DNA of 64,000 nt. Origin: an uncultured Lachnospiraceae bacterium (lineage in GTDB: Bacteria; Bacillota; Clostridia; Lachnospirales; Lachnospiraceae). Position 1 is the first letter of the stretch, and every line of letters starts with the position of its first letter. Where the stretch lies: positions 1-64,000 of the forward strand of contig CATLGV010000006.1 of the NCBI GenBank assembly GCA_949948735.1. Direction: 5' to 3'. Under the pieces are notes generated by a model. The model ran no database searches. It was not told where the DNA came from and was given only the letters and a program-made list of their open reading frames with translations. The translations under genes and the position numbers were made by a program. Shown here in pieces: positions 44,264-52,112 of this stretch.

Positions 44264-45988
44264 ATGGAGTTAGTAGTATTATTGGCAGTTATTTTTGGCG
44301 CTTTCCTGTATGTGATGTTTCGGGGGGCATATGAGGAAAAGCGGCAGCGTGCAAGATACAGGGAATATCTGAAGGAGGCCTGCGGAAGCTTTTCGGACAG
44401 GGAGTACAATCCGGGGGATATGGAGCGGATTGCGCGGTATTATATGAGGCAGTGCGGCGAAAATGTGATTGACGACATCACATGGAACGACCTGAATATG
44501 GATGAGATTTTTGCTTTGATGAATTTCGCGCAGTCTTCCTCGGGCGAGGAGTATCTCTACGCGATGCTGCGCTGCCCGAAGCTTTCGGACGAAGACGGGC
44601 GCATGGCTTGGATGGAACGGCATATCGGCTATATGGCGGCGCATGAGGAGGATCGTCTGGATACGATGATGCTTCTTCACGATCTTGGCAGGACCGGGAG
44701 GTACTCCCTGTATGATTATTTGGGGTATCTGGAAACGCTTGGCGTCAGGGGCAATGCAAAGCATTACGCTGCGATTCTCCTGCTTGCGGTCTCTGTCGGG
44801 ATGGTTTTTGTCAACGCTTCGCTTGGCGTGGCGCTTCTGATCGGCGTGGCATGCGTGAATATCATCACGTATATGAAGGAGAAAAATACGGCGTCACCCT
44901 ATGTCACGACATTTGCTTATATTATGCGTATGATTAAATGCGCGGAGCACATTGTACAGCATGGGTACGGGGAAGAATTGGAGGACTGCATGGCGGCCCT
45001 GAAAAAACGGCGGGACAAGTTCAAGGCGTTTGAGAAGGGCTCCGGCATCGTGATGAAGATGAACAGCTCAACCGGCAACATTGACGAGCTGTTATTGGAT
45101 TATGTGAAAATGCTGACGCATATCGATATTATCAAGTTCAACAGGATGCTTCGAATCGTGCGGGACAACCAGCAGGAAATCGCGGATCTGGTTGAGGTGA
45201 TCGGATATCTGGACGCGGTGATTTCCATCGTGTATTTCCGTGCCGCGCTGCCGTGCTTCTGTGTTCCGTCGCTTGCGGAGGGCAGGGAAGCGCAGCTTGT
45301 CGTGGAAGAGGGATACCATCCCGCCCTTGCCAGGCCGGTTCCAAACAGCTTTTCCCAGACCAGAGGAATGCTCGTGACGGGCTCCAACGCATCCGGCAAG
45401 TCGACCTTCCTGAAGATGGCGGCGATTAACGCGATTCTGGCGCAGACAATCCATACCTGCGCCGCGCAAAGGTACAGCGGAAACTATTACAGGATATATT
45501 CGTCGATGGCGCTGCGGGACAGTCTGGCAGACGGGGAAAGCTATTATATCGTAGAAATCAAAGCGCTCAAGCGGATTATGGACGCGGCGGCAGCGCCGTG
45601 CGAAGTCCCGCTGTTATGCTTTGTGGACGAGGTGCTGCGCGGGACGAACACTGTGGAGCGGATTGCAGCGTCGGCGCAGGTGATGCAAAAGCTTTCCCGG
45701 CCGGGGATTTACTGCTTTGCGGCTACGCATGATATTGAGCTGACGCATTTGCTGGAGGGCGCTTACGACAATTACCACTTCGAGGAGGAGGTCAGAGAGG
45801 GCGACGTGTTGTTTTCCTACCGTCTGCTCGAGGGAAGGGCGCATACAAGAAACGCAATCCGGCTTCTGGAGATTATCGGTTTTTCGGAGGACATTATCCA
45901 GAAGGCGGACGATATGGCAGGGGAATTTCTGCGTTCCGGTGAATGGAAGCTGGAAGGCGCGGGTATGAATCAGGGAAACGCTGATTAA
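44264..45988 (+). CDS. Membrane-anchored MutS-family ATPase
   Basis: The 574-residue product has a MutS ATPase domain: Walker A TGSNASGKSTF (near 372), ALRDSLADGESYY, Walker B CFVDEVLRGTN (near 450) and ATHDIELT. Unlike mismatch-repair MutS it lacks the N-terminal mismatch-reading domain. It has a membrane helix at 1-20 and two more near 165-205 (AILLLAVSVGMVFV, GVALLIGVACVNIITYM). The middle keeps the helical core and clamp. Such MutS-like membrane ATPases are common but uncharacterised in Clostridia. It ends the salvage operon. Confidence 0.88.
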   Translation: MELVVLLAVIFGAFLYVMFRGAYEEKRQRARYREYLKEACGSFSDREYNPGDMERIARYYMRQCGENVIDDITWNDLNMDEIFALMNFAQSSSGEEYLYAMLRCPKLSDEDGRMAWMERHIGYMAAHEEDRLDTMMLLHDLGRTGRYSLYDYLGYLETLGVRGNAKHYAAILLLAVSVGMVFVNASLGVALLIGVACVNIITYMKEKNTASPYVTTFAYIMRMIKCAEHIVQHGYGEELEDCMAALKKRRDKFKAFEKGSGIVMKMNSSTGNIDELLLDYVKMLTHIDIIKFNRMLRIVRDNQQEIADLVEVIGYLDAVISIVYFRAALPCFCVPSLAEGREAQLVVEEGYHPALARPVPNSFSQTRGMLVTGSNASGKSTFLKMAAINAILAQTIHTCAAQRYSGNYYRIYSSMALRDSLADGESYYIVEIKALKRIMDAAAAPCEVPLLCFVDEVLRGTNTVERIAASAQVMQKLSRPGIYCFAATHDIELTHLLEGAYDNYHFEEEVREGDVLFSYRLLEGRAHTRNAIRLLEIIGFSEDIIQKADDMAGEFLRSGEWKLEGAGMNQGNAD

Positions 45989-45998
45989 AGCGTTTCCC
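45973..45998 (+). repeat. Inverted repeat at the end of the MutS-like gene
   Basis: GGGAAACGCT (45973-45982) pairs perfectly with AGCGTTTCCC (45989-45998) around the stop codon. No T run follows, so it is either a weak terminator or an RNA 3'-end stabiliser. Confidence 0.5.
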
Positions 45999-46009
45999 GT
46001 GAAGAAATC

Positions 46010-46204
46010 TTATGCGAATTTTTGCAGTTTTTCGCTGTGTTCTACAATTACTTTTTTCATAACATCAATATCTGCCTGCATAGCGTCAAGCTGGGATATA
46101 CCGCTTTTGTAGCGATTGTATGTGCTTGTATATTTTTCTCCGTTTCTGCAATACAGCTTTGTTTAAATTTGCTTTAATAGCTCAGCCTTGCTGAGAATGT
46201 GTAT
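46010..46204 (-). pseudogene. Decayed small ORF with an in-frame stop
   Basis: On the minus strand a frame of about 64 codons reads like protein (ILSKAELLKQI, stop, TKLYCRNGEKYTSTYNRYKSG, then a helical MQADIDVMKKVIVEHSEKLQKFA ending). A TAA at 46163-46165 interrupts it where AAA would restore Lys, and no start codon is seen upstream. It looks like the remains of a small charged protein. I do not recognise the family. It fills most of the 292-base gap, along with the inverted repeat CTCAGC-CTT-GCTGAG (46181-46195). Confidence 0.4.
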
Positions 46205-46280
46205 TCAGTATATCATAACCCTGATGTAAAGCCTATTTAATTATCGGAGCTTGAAATTGCAAAGAACAGTTGGCATCTGA

Positions 46281-48824
46281 CTATCTTTTTATCATAAGCT
46301 TTGCGCCATATTCATCCTCGCATGGGGCCGAGTTATCCAAAAGTTCTGCAAATTCCGCCTCGGTCATAGGCTTGTAGAAATAATAACCCTGTATCATGTC
46401 GCAGCTTACCGACTGCAGGAACGCGAGCTGCTCCCTGGTTTCCACGCCCTCGGCCACGACCTTTGCGCCGACGTCGTGCGACAGTCCGATAATGTGCTTG
46501 ATGATTGATTCCGCTTTCCCATCCTTTCCAATCTGCGAGATAAAGCCCATGTCGATCTTAATGACGTCAAATTCAAAATTTTCAAGCGTCGAGAACGATG
46601 ACATCCCACTGCCGAAGTCGTCCAGCATCAGTGAAAGGCCAAGCGCTTTCATCTCGTTCAGGAAAGAAATCGCATCCGATTCAAGCTCCGCGTAAGCCGA
46701 TTCTGTTACCTCCAGCTTTAGCATATCCCTGATATTTATCTGGTGCACCAGCTTCGTCTTCAGCATCTCGAGCAGCCTGACGTCATAGAAATCCACTCTG
46801 GACAAATTGACCGCGCATGGAACAACCTTCTGGCTTTTGATCATCCGGCCGTAATTAAAGGCGATGACGCTGTTTACCATAAAGCTGTCAATCTTCGTGA
46901 TACAGCCTTCCTTTTCAAACACCGGCACAAACTGCCCCGGGGAAATCATTCCCCGCTCCGAATGGCGCCATCTGATGAGGGCCTCCGCGCTCACGATTTC
47001 TCCTGTCATCGCATCGACAACAGGCTGGTAATATGTCTGGAACTCCCCCCTGGCAAACGCATTGTCAATCTGCGAAATAAGCCATCTGCGGTTCATATAG
47101 TCGTCGCTCATTTTCTGGTTACATACGGCATAACAGCTGCCATGTGCCGGGTCAAGTGTTTTCTCTGCCAGCTTCGCGTGGTCAAGCAGGCGCTGAATTT
47201 TCATTCCGTCTCCGCTGGCCTCACCGTCCTGTCCATTCGCATGTTCCTCGCCGCCGATATGGCAGATGCCGCACCTGATCAGTATCGGCAGCCGCTTGGA
47301 CTCCTCCACATAGCACTGGCAGCACATCTCCTCAAGCCTGTCGTCCGTAAGATACGCTGTCTTTACAATCAGGGCAAAATGGTCGCTCTCAAGCCTCGCC
47401 AGCAGTACGGGATGCAGCGCGCTTGCCAAAACGTCCCTCGTCATAAAAATCACCATGTCGCCGCTGTGACGCCCCAGCAGGTCGTTCACTGCCTTGAACC
47501 CCTGCACGTTGGCATAGACGACAGAATATCCTTTCCGGTATTCAGGCTCCTTCAGCATTTTCTCCGCCTGGGTAATAAATCCAAGCTCGGAATACTCGTC
47601 CGTCATCCAATCGCGGTCAAGAACCATGGAAATGTCGGTGTAGCTGACCATCAGCCGCCTTTTATCGCCGGCAATCAGCCTGGCACGCAAATCATACGCT
47701 TTGATTTCATTCCCCGTGTCCAGATGGACGGTCCTTGCGTATTCTCTCTTATTTGCGATTTCATCCAAAATGACCTCGAGCGCGCTTTGCTCCAAAAAGG
47801 GCTGCTGCTCCTCCGGCACCACAAGCTTTTCCGTCAGCAGGCGGTTCAGCTCCTCTAAGGTGTCAATATTGACAGGAATGATTCCCCTCTCCAGCAGAAA
47901 ACCGCCGATATGGAGACATGTGGCGCTTCCGCTCTCCGAATCGACTTCCACGATGCAGTCATACCTGTCCGATACGATGGAATGAAAATATCTTGCGCCG
48001 TCGTTGACAGACGCCGAACACTCGCGCCTGAGCCTTGCGTTGTCAGAATGGATAATCCCGGCATGGAGCGGTCTTGTTCTGCCATTCTCCATAATTTCGC
48101 CTTCGCCAAAAAACTCCGTGACGCCGTTTCTGATGATAAAATAAGCGCCGTCGGGAATCAGGTAGATTTCCCTGCCGCGGCTGTCCTGCGCCAAAATCTC
48201 GTCCACAAGCTTCATGCCGTCTAAAACGACGGTCTTCTCATAGTCGATATGCGGCATGATATTGATTCCGGTAAGGCCAAGGCCGTCCGTGAATTTCACA
48301 AAATCCGGGTCTGTCGCTTCCCCCGGAAGCTCCGGCGGCAGATACACATTCTCTGCGGCATTCACCGCTCCGGCGCTGAGGCCGATAAAAATCCCGTCAA
48401 AGATCTCCCTGTTATGGATAAGCTCCTTTAACCCGCATCGTTTCATAAAAGCGTTTTCTGTTGGCGCATGACCGCCTGAGAGATAGAACACGTCCGCCCA
48501 TTGCAGCGCGTCCTTGAGCGCGTTTTGCGCAGCGTCTGCCCTGGAGCAGCCTGTCTGTTCCCGATATGTATTGATTGCCCTGTCGTCAAAGCATCTGATT
48601 TCCTCGATAAAAAAGCCCGCCAGTGAAAACGCGTCGCGCATTTCCTCCGTCACATGGTCGGACGCCCCGGCATCGGACGGGTCGCATGCAAAGACAAGAA
48701 ATCTGGCATGGTCCGGCCAGTATCTTTTCAAATTATCGACAAAGCCGTTGGACGCATCCACAGGCTTTGGCACATACTTCTTCGGCTGGTATTCCACAAA
48801 GCTGCTGGTTAAAAAAACGACCAT
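46281..48824 (-). CDS. Peptidase S51-like domain fused to degenerate GGDEF and intact EAL (c-di-GMP phosphodiesterase)
   Basis: One 847-residue soluble protein. Residues 1 to about 235 are a peptidase S51 (dipeptidase E/cyanophycinase-like) fold with YLSGGHAPTENAF, nucleophile Ser150 in GLSAGA and His192 in MPHIDYE. Residues of about 240-410 look PAS-like. A GGDEF-like domain has RLESDHF instead of its signature and should be inactive. The EAL domain keeps SAEALIRW, NLSR, EVTES, LDDFGSG, KIDMGF and AEGVET, so c-di-GMP hydrolysis is expected. GGAGG precedes ATG 48824. I know no family with this architecture. A peptide such as cyanophycin-derived Asp-Arg could be its ligand or substrate. Confidence 0.9.
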   Translation of the reverse strand: MVVFLTSSFVEYQPKKYVPKPVDASNGFVDNLKRYWPDHARFLVFACDPSDAGASDHVTEEMRDAFSLAGFFIEEIRCFDDRAINTYREQTGCSRADAAQNALKDALQWADVFYLSGGHAPTENAFMKRCGLKELIHNREIFDGIFIGLSAGAVNAAENVYLPPELPGEATDPDFVKFTDGLGLTGINIMPHIDYEKTVVLDGMKLVDEILAQDSRGREIYLIPDGAYFIIRNGVTEFFGEGEIMENGRTRPLHAGIIHSDNARLRRECSASVNDGARYFHSIVSDRYDCIVEVDSESGSATCLHIGGFLLERGIIPVNIDTLEELNRLLTEKLVVPEEQQPFLEQSALEVILDEIANKREYARTVHLDTGNEIKAYDLRARLIAGDKRRLMVSYTDISMVLDRDWMTDEYSELGFITQAEKMLKEPEYRKGYSVVYANVQGFKAVNDLLGRHSGDMVIFMTRDVLASALHPVLLARLESDHFALIVKTAYLTDDRLEEMCCQCYVEESKRLPILIRCGICHIGGEEHANGQDGEASGDGMKIQRLLDHAKLAEKTLDPAHGSCYAVCNQKMSDDYMNRRWLISQIDNAFARGEFQTYYQPVVDAMTGEIVSAEALIRWRHSERGMISPGQFVPVFEKEGCITKIDSFMVNSVIAFNYGRMIKSQKVVPCAVNLSRVDFYDVRLLEMLKTKLVHQINIRDMLKLEVTESAYAELESDAISFLNEMKALGLSLMLDDFGSGMSSFSTLENFEFDVIKIDMGFISQIGKDGKAESIIKHIIGLSHDVGAKVVAEGVETREQLAFLQSVSCDMIQGYYFYKPMTEAEFAELLDNSAPCEDEYGAKLMIKR

Positions 48825-48944
48825 AAAAGCTTCCTCCGTTTCTTTAATGCATCTTTTATAATCTTAGCATTCCTTCGGTAATATTGCAATATCCTTTGCC
48901 GGCGGGCTATGCGCTGCGCGCGTCACATAAAATTTTCATACATC

Positions 48945-48974
48945 TTGACGGCGGCCCGCGGACAGTGGTATGAT
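48945..48974 (+). promoter_or_regulatory. Promoter of a tiny membrane-protein gene
   Basis: TTGACG (48945-48950), an 18-base GC-rich spacer and TATGAT (48969-48974) lie 55 bases before ATG 49030. Confidence 0.6.
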
Positions 48975-49029
48975 TAGAGCATAAGTTTTGGGCATATTTG
49001 CAGACTTAGAAAGGGGTATGGTTATCAGT

Positions 49030-49176
49030 ATGGCAAATTTAATAGAATTTTTCAGAATGTTTTTCTCTTATCTTTTGACCTTTGCAGTGATTGCGGTAGT
49101 AGCGGGTATCGGCGGTGTTGTCGGTGTGAAGTGCTGGAAGCCTAAGGTTAAGACGGAAGAGGTAAAGGGCGAGTAG
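49030..49176 (+). CDS. 48-residue single-helix membrane protein
   Basis: The product has one strong membrane helix (FFSYLLTFAVIAVVAGIGGVVGV), an N-terminal amphipathic stretch and a charged tail (KPKVKTEEVKGE). Its own promoter, its terminator (49266-49299) and an AAAGGGG-N13-ATG leader shared with copA and the ABC ATPase gene support it as a real single-gene unit. The function is unknown. Small proteins like this often modify a transporter or enzyme in the membrane. Confidence 0.75.
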   Translation: MANLIEFFRMFFSYLLTFAVIAVVAGIGGVVGVKCWKPKVKTEEVKGE

Positions 49177-49265
49177 CTCCTGATTTGTACGCCCGCCCAA
49201 GCGGGCAGATGAGAGTTAGAGTGGAAGCGGCCGGTTCTTTTCGGACAGCTTTACAGGAATAGAAG

Positions 49266-49299
49266 CAGCGGTAAATCTGGACAGGTTTGCCGCTGTTTT
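49266..49299 (+). terminator. Terminator of the tiny membrane-protein gene
   Basis: A 12-pair stem (49266-49277 with 49284-49295, three G-T pairs) closes a 6-base loop and is followed by TTTT. The rest of the 260-base gap before the GH78 gene holds a GCCCGC/GCGGGC hairpin near 49191 and no gene. Confidence 0.85.
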
Positions 49300-49436
49300 A
49301 TACACAGGCCCGCAGCAGGAAGCCTGCCGTCAAAGCGGCATGCGGGCCGCATTGCGGGTAGAGAGAAGCTTTCCTGCCCGACGGATTACAGATTAAGTTC
49401 CGTTTTTGGCGCATTTGCGGGATAAGGAGGGAACAT

Positions 49437-51593
49437 ATGCTTCAAGAAGCTCTGTGGATTGGCGGCGGTAATGAGGACGGAGCCTGCCCCGAATTTATAA
49501 AAGAATTTTGTATCAATAAGGAGGTAAAAAGCGCCTGTCTGGCGGTTACGGCAATTGGCGTTTACGAGGCGCATATAAACGGCAGACGCGTGGGGGACTT
49601 TATTCTGGCTCCCGGCTGTACGGCGTATCATAAACGATTACAGTATCAGACCTATGACGTGACGGATATGCTGGAGGAGGAGAACCGGCTTTGCATAGCG
49701 GTGGGCACAGGGTGGCACCGGAACCGGATGTGCAAGGGCCGTCCGGAGATCCATGAAAAGCCGTGTGCGGTGCTTGCGGCGCTTACGATAGAATATGCGG
49801 ACAAAACCGGAGAGAAAATCATTACGGACGGTTCGTGGCGTGTGAAAAAGAGCCGTATTCTGATGTCGGATTTATATGACGGGGAGCTTTATAACGCTGC
49901 GCTGCCCGAAACAGAAGGGGCAGCGGTAACCGTTTTGACGCTTTCAAAGGACATGCTGATTCCGCAGGAGGGTGAAAAGGTATGCGAGCATGAGCGGCTG
50001 AAGCCGGCAAAGCTTTTCGTATCGCCCAAGGGTGAGCGCATTATAGATTTCGGACAAAATCTTACGGGATACGTTGAATTTAGCATTGACGCGGAGGAAA
50101 ATACGAGAATCCGATTCTCGCACGCGGAGATTCTGGATGCGGACGGCAATTTTTATACGGAGAACTACCGGAGCGCAAGGGCAGTCGTTGAATATATATG
50201 CAAAGCGGGGAAGCAGACGTACAAACCGCATTTTGCCTTTTTCGGTTTTCGGTATATCCGGCTTGACGAGTTTCCGGAGCAGGTAACTCTGGACGATTTT
50301 ACTGCGATTGCGGTATATTCGGATCTTGTCCGCACCGGCAATATCGAAACCGGCAATCTCAAGATAAATCAGCTCTTTTCGAATACGCTGTGGTCGCAGA
50401 AGGGCAACTTCCTAGATATTCCCACCGATTGTCCGCAGCGCGACGAGCGGCAGGGCTGGACCGGAGACGCGCAGGTATTTGTAAAGACCGCCTGCTATAA
50501 TTACCATGTAAAACGCTTTTTTGAAAAGTGGCTTGGGGATGTGCGCGCGGAGCAGCGGGAGAACGGCTCCGTTCCCGATATGATACCGAATTTCTGGAAC
50601 GGCGCAGGTTCCAGCAGCGCGTGGGGCGATGTGATTACGATTATTCCATGGCAGCTTTACCGGATGTACGGTGATGTGAAGCCGCTTGCGGATAATTTTG
50701 ACGCGATGAAGAAATGGGTGGATTATATTACCGGGGACAGTCTCCAAAAATATTTGTGGATATGCGCTGACAGCGAAAAGGCGTTGTGGAAGAAGCACTA
50801 CGGCGACTGGCTTGCGCTTGACGCGCCTGCAGGGAGCTATACCGGTTCAAGCAGCGTTGATTTTATCGCAAGTGCGTTTTATGCCGGTTCAACAAAGCTG
50901 CTTATAGAATCGGGGAAGGTGCTTGGCCGGGATGTGACTGCATATGAGGAGCTGTATAAGAACATTGTGGCGGCTTTCAAAAAGACATTTCATATATTAA
51001 AGACGCAGACGGAGCATACGCTGGCGCTGTACTTTGATTTGACGGACGATAAGCAGGCCGTTGCAAAAGCGCTTGACGCCATGATAAAAGAAAACGGCAA
51101 TAAGCTTCAGACCGGCTTTGTCGGAACGCCGTACCTTCTGCACGTTTTAAGTGAAAACGGCTATGCCGGCACCGCGTATGATTTGCTTTTACAGGAGGAA
51201 TACCCGTCGTGGCTTTATGAGGTCAATCATGGGGCGACCACGATCTGGGAGCACTGGGACGGCGTGCGCGAGGACGGTACCTTCTGGAGCAGCGACATGA
51301 ATTCGTATAACCACTATGCCTATGGCTCGGTGATGGACTGGGTTTATACGGTTGCCGCAGGCATAAGGCCGGCTCAGGCGGGATTTCGTGAGGCGATTAT
51401 CGCGCCGACGCCCGACAGGCGTCTCGGATGGCTGGACGTATCGCTTAAAACGGCTTACGGGCGGATTGCGTCCAAATGGATTTGCGGCGGGAGCGGTATA
51501 CGATATGAAATCCATACGCCCGTTCCGGCACTTATCATCATAGGCGGCAGGGAACACAGGGTGTCAGAGGGCAGCTATATTTTCTGGACTTAA
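49437..51593 (+). CDS. GH78 alpha-L-rhamnosidase
   Basis: The 718-residue intracellular enzyme releases rhamnose from plant glycosides or polysaccharides. An N-terminal beta-sandwich region (GVYEAHINGRRVGDFILAPG, RLQYQTYDVT) leads to an (alpha/alpha)6 catalytic domain. Its acidic motifs are DCPQRDERQGWTGDAQVF and GATTIWEHWDG, followed by the family's SYNHYAYGSVMDW. The length is within the short GH78 range. AAGGAGG precedes ATG 49437. No rhamnose catabolism or transport gene is adjacent. Confidence 0.94.
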   Translation: MLQEALWIGGGNEDGACPEFIKEFCINKEVKSACLAVTAIGVYEAHINGRRVGDFILAPGCTAYHKRLQYQTYDVTDMLEEENRLCIAVGTGWHRNRMCKGRPEIHEKPCAVLAALTIEYADKTGEKIITDGSWRVKKSRILMSDLYDGELYNAALPETEGAAVTVLTLSKDMLIPQEGEKVCEHERLKPAKLFVSPKGERIIDFGQNLTGYVEFSIDAEENTRIRFSHAEILDADGNFYTENYRSARAVVEYICKAGKQTYKPHFAFFGFRYIRLDEFPEQVTLDDFTAIAVYSDLVRTGNIETGNLKINQLFSNTLWSQKGNFLDIPTDCPQRDERQGWTGDAQVFVKTACYNYHVKRFFEKWLGDVRAEQRENGSVPDMIPNFWNGAGSSSAWGDVITIIPWQLYRMYGDVKPLADNFDAMKKWVDYITGDSLQKYLWICADSEKALWKKHYGDWLALDAPAGSYTGSSSVDFIASAFYAGSTKLLIESGKVLGRDVTAYEELYKNIVAAFKKTFHILKTQTEHTLALYFDLTDDKQAVAKALDAMIKENGNKLQTGFVGTPYLLHVLSENGYAGTAYDLLLQEEYPSWLYEVNHGATTIWEHWDGVREDGTFWSSDMNSYNHYAYGSVMDWVYTVAAGIRPAQAGFREAIIAPTPDRRLGWLDVSLKTAYGRIASKWICGGSGIRYEIHTPVPALIIIGGREHRVSEGSYIFWT

Positions 51594-51623
51594 AATTCAG
51601 AAAATATTACATTATGTTTGAAA

Positions 51624-51652
51624 TTGACAATAATATGCAATTGTACTACAAT
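51624..51652 (+). promoter_or_regulatory. Promoter of a candidate non-coding RNA
   Basis: TTGACA (51624-51629), a 17-base spacer and TACAAT (51647-51652). Spacer and flanks resemble the nrdD promoter at 52007-52035 (AT-rich with a shared AATTG-AC core), as if one was copied from the other or both bind one regulator. Confidence 0.75.
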
Positions 51653-51658
51653 GAGCCA

Positions 51659-51855
51659 TAGACATTACAAATGCCATAATGCGGATTTTACATGGGATGA
51701 TCCTGTGCCGGACAGGCCCGGTATTGTATATCGGTATGATTATTTCCTTATCAGTGAAGAACAGATGAACAGAAATCATATACCGAATACGTATTGATGG
51801 AAATAAGCGATTACGCAACGGCCGCACGTGCATGTGCGGCTGTTGTTTTGTTTTA
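51659..51855 (+). ncRNA. Candidate structured RNA of about 195 bases upstream of nrdD
   Basis: It lies between a good promoter (51624-51652) and a strong terminator (12-pair stem 51816-51827 with 51834-51845, then TTTTGTTTT), and has no ORF. Internal pairing is extensive. CCATAATGCG (51674-51683) pairs with CGTATTGATGG (51790-51800) with one bulge. CCTG (51702-51705) pairs with CAGG (51713-51716). CGGTATGATT (51732-51741) pairs with 51774-51785. A closing stem around a bubble with a side hairpin and an apical stem could be a 6S-like RNA, another regulatory RNA or a riboswitch with terminator. I match no known family. Confidence 0.55.
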
Positions 51856-51906
51856 CAGGAAATTGCGGCAGTGTAAATCATTTAAACAAAAAGCGAAGCT
51901 TTTTGC

Positions 51907-51934
51907 AACCGGGTGCGGCGGCACCCGGTTTTTT
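51907..51934 (+). terminator. Second terminator before nrdD
   Basis: A perfect 10-pair stem (AACCGGGTGC with GCACCCGGTT) closes a 4-base loop and runs into six T. A short AAAAAGC-GAA-GCTTTTT hairpin sits just before it. Both isolate nrdD from upstream transcription. Confidence 0.85.
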
Positions 51935-52006
51935 GTTTTGTCAATGGAGGGTATTATGAATATTTGACAAATCGAAGGCAGTTATCATTATTGCTCAGCT
52001 TTCTGA

Positions 52007-52058
52007 TTGACAATGCGATGTAATTGCACTATACTAGGCTACAGACACTATATATAGT
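52007..52058 (+). promoter_or_regulatory. nrdD promoter with NrdR box
   Basis: TTGACA (52007-52012), a 17-base spacer and TATACT (52030-52035). ACACTATATATAGT (52045-52058) follows at the expected start of transcription and matches the NrdR-box core. A looser copy overlaps the -10 box. NrdR represses ribonucleotide reductase genes when dATP is high, so nrdDG is probably an NrdR target. Confidence 0.85.
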
Positions 52059-52112
52059 ACACGAATAAAATAACACATACAATATAAAAGAATGTAGAGG
52101 AGCGGGATTTCC

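Noticed and set aside
51612-51881. 89-codon reverse-strand ORF upstream of nrdD
   Set aside because: It lies opposite the structured RNA and terminator, with no ribosome binding site and no protein-like pattern.
51941-51969. Three-codon ORF with a good ribosome binding site (GGAGGG, ATG AAT ATT TGA)
   Set aside because: It is probably chance, since it lies between a terminator and the nrdD promoter and would not be in the nrdD transcript.
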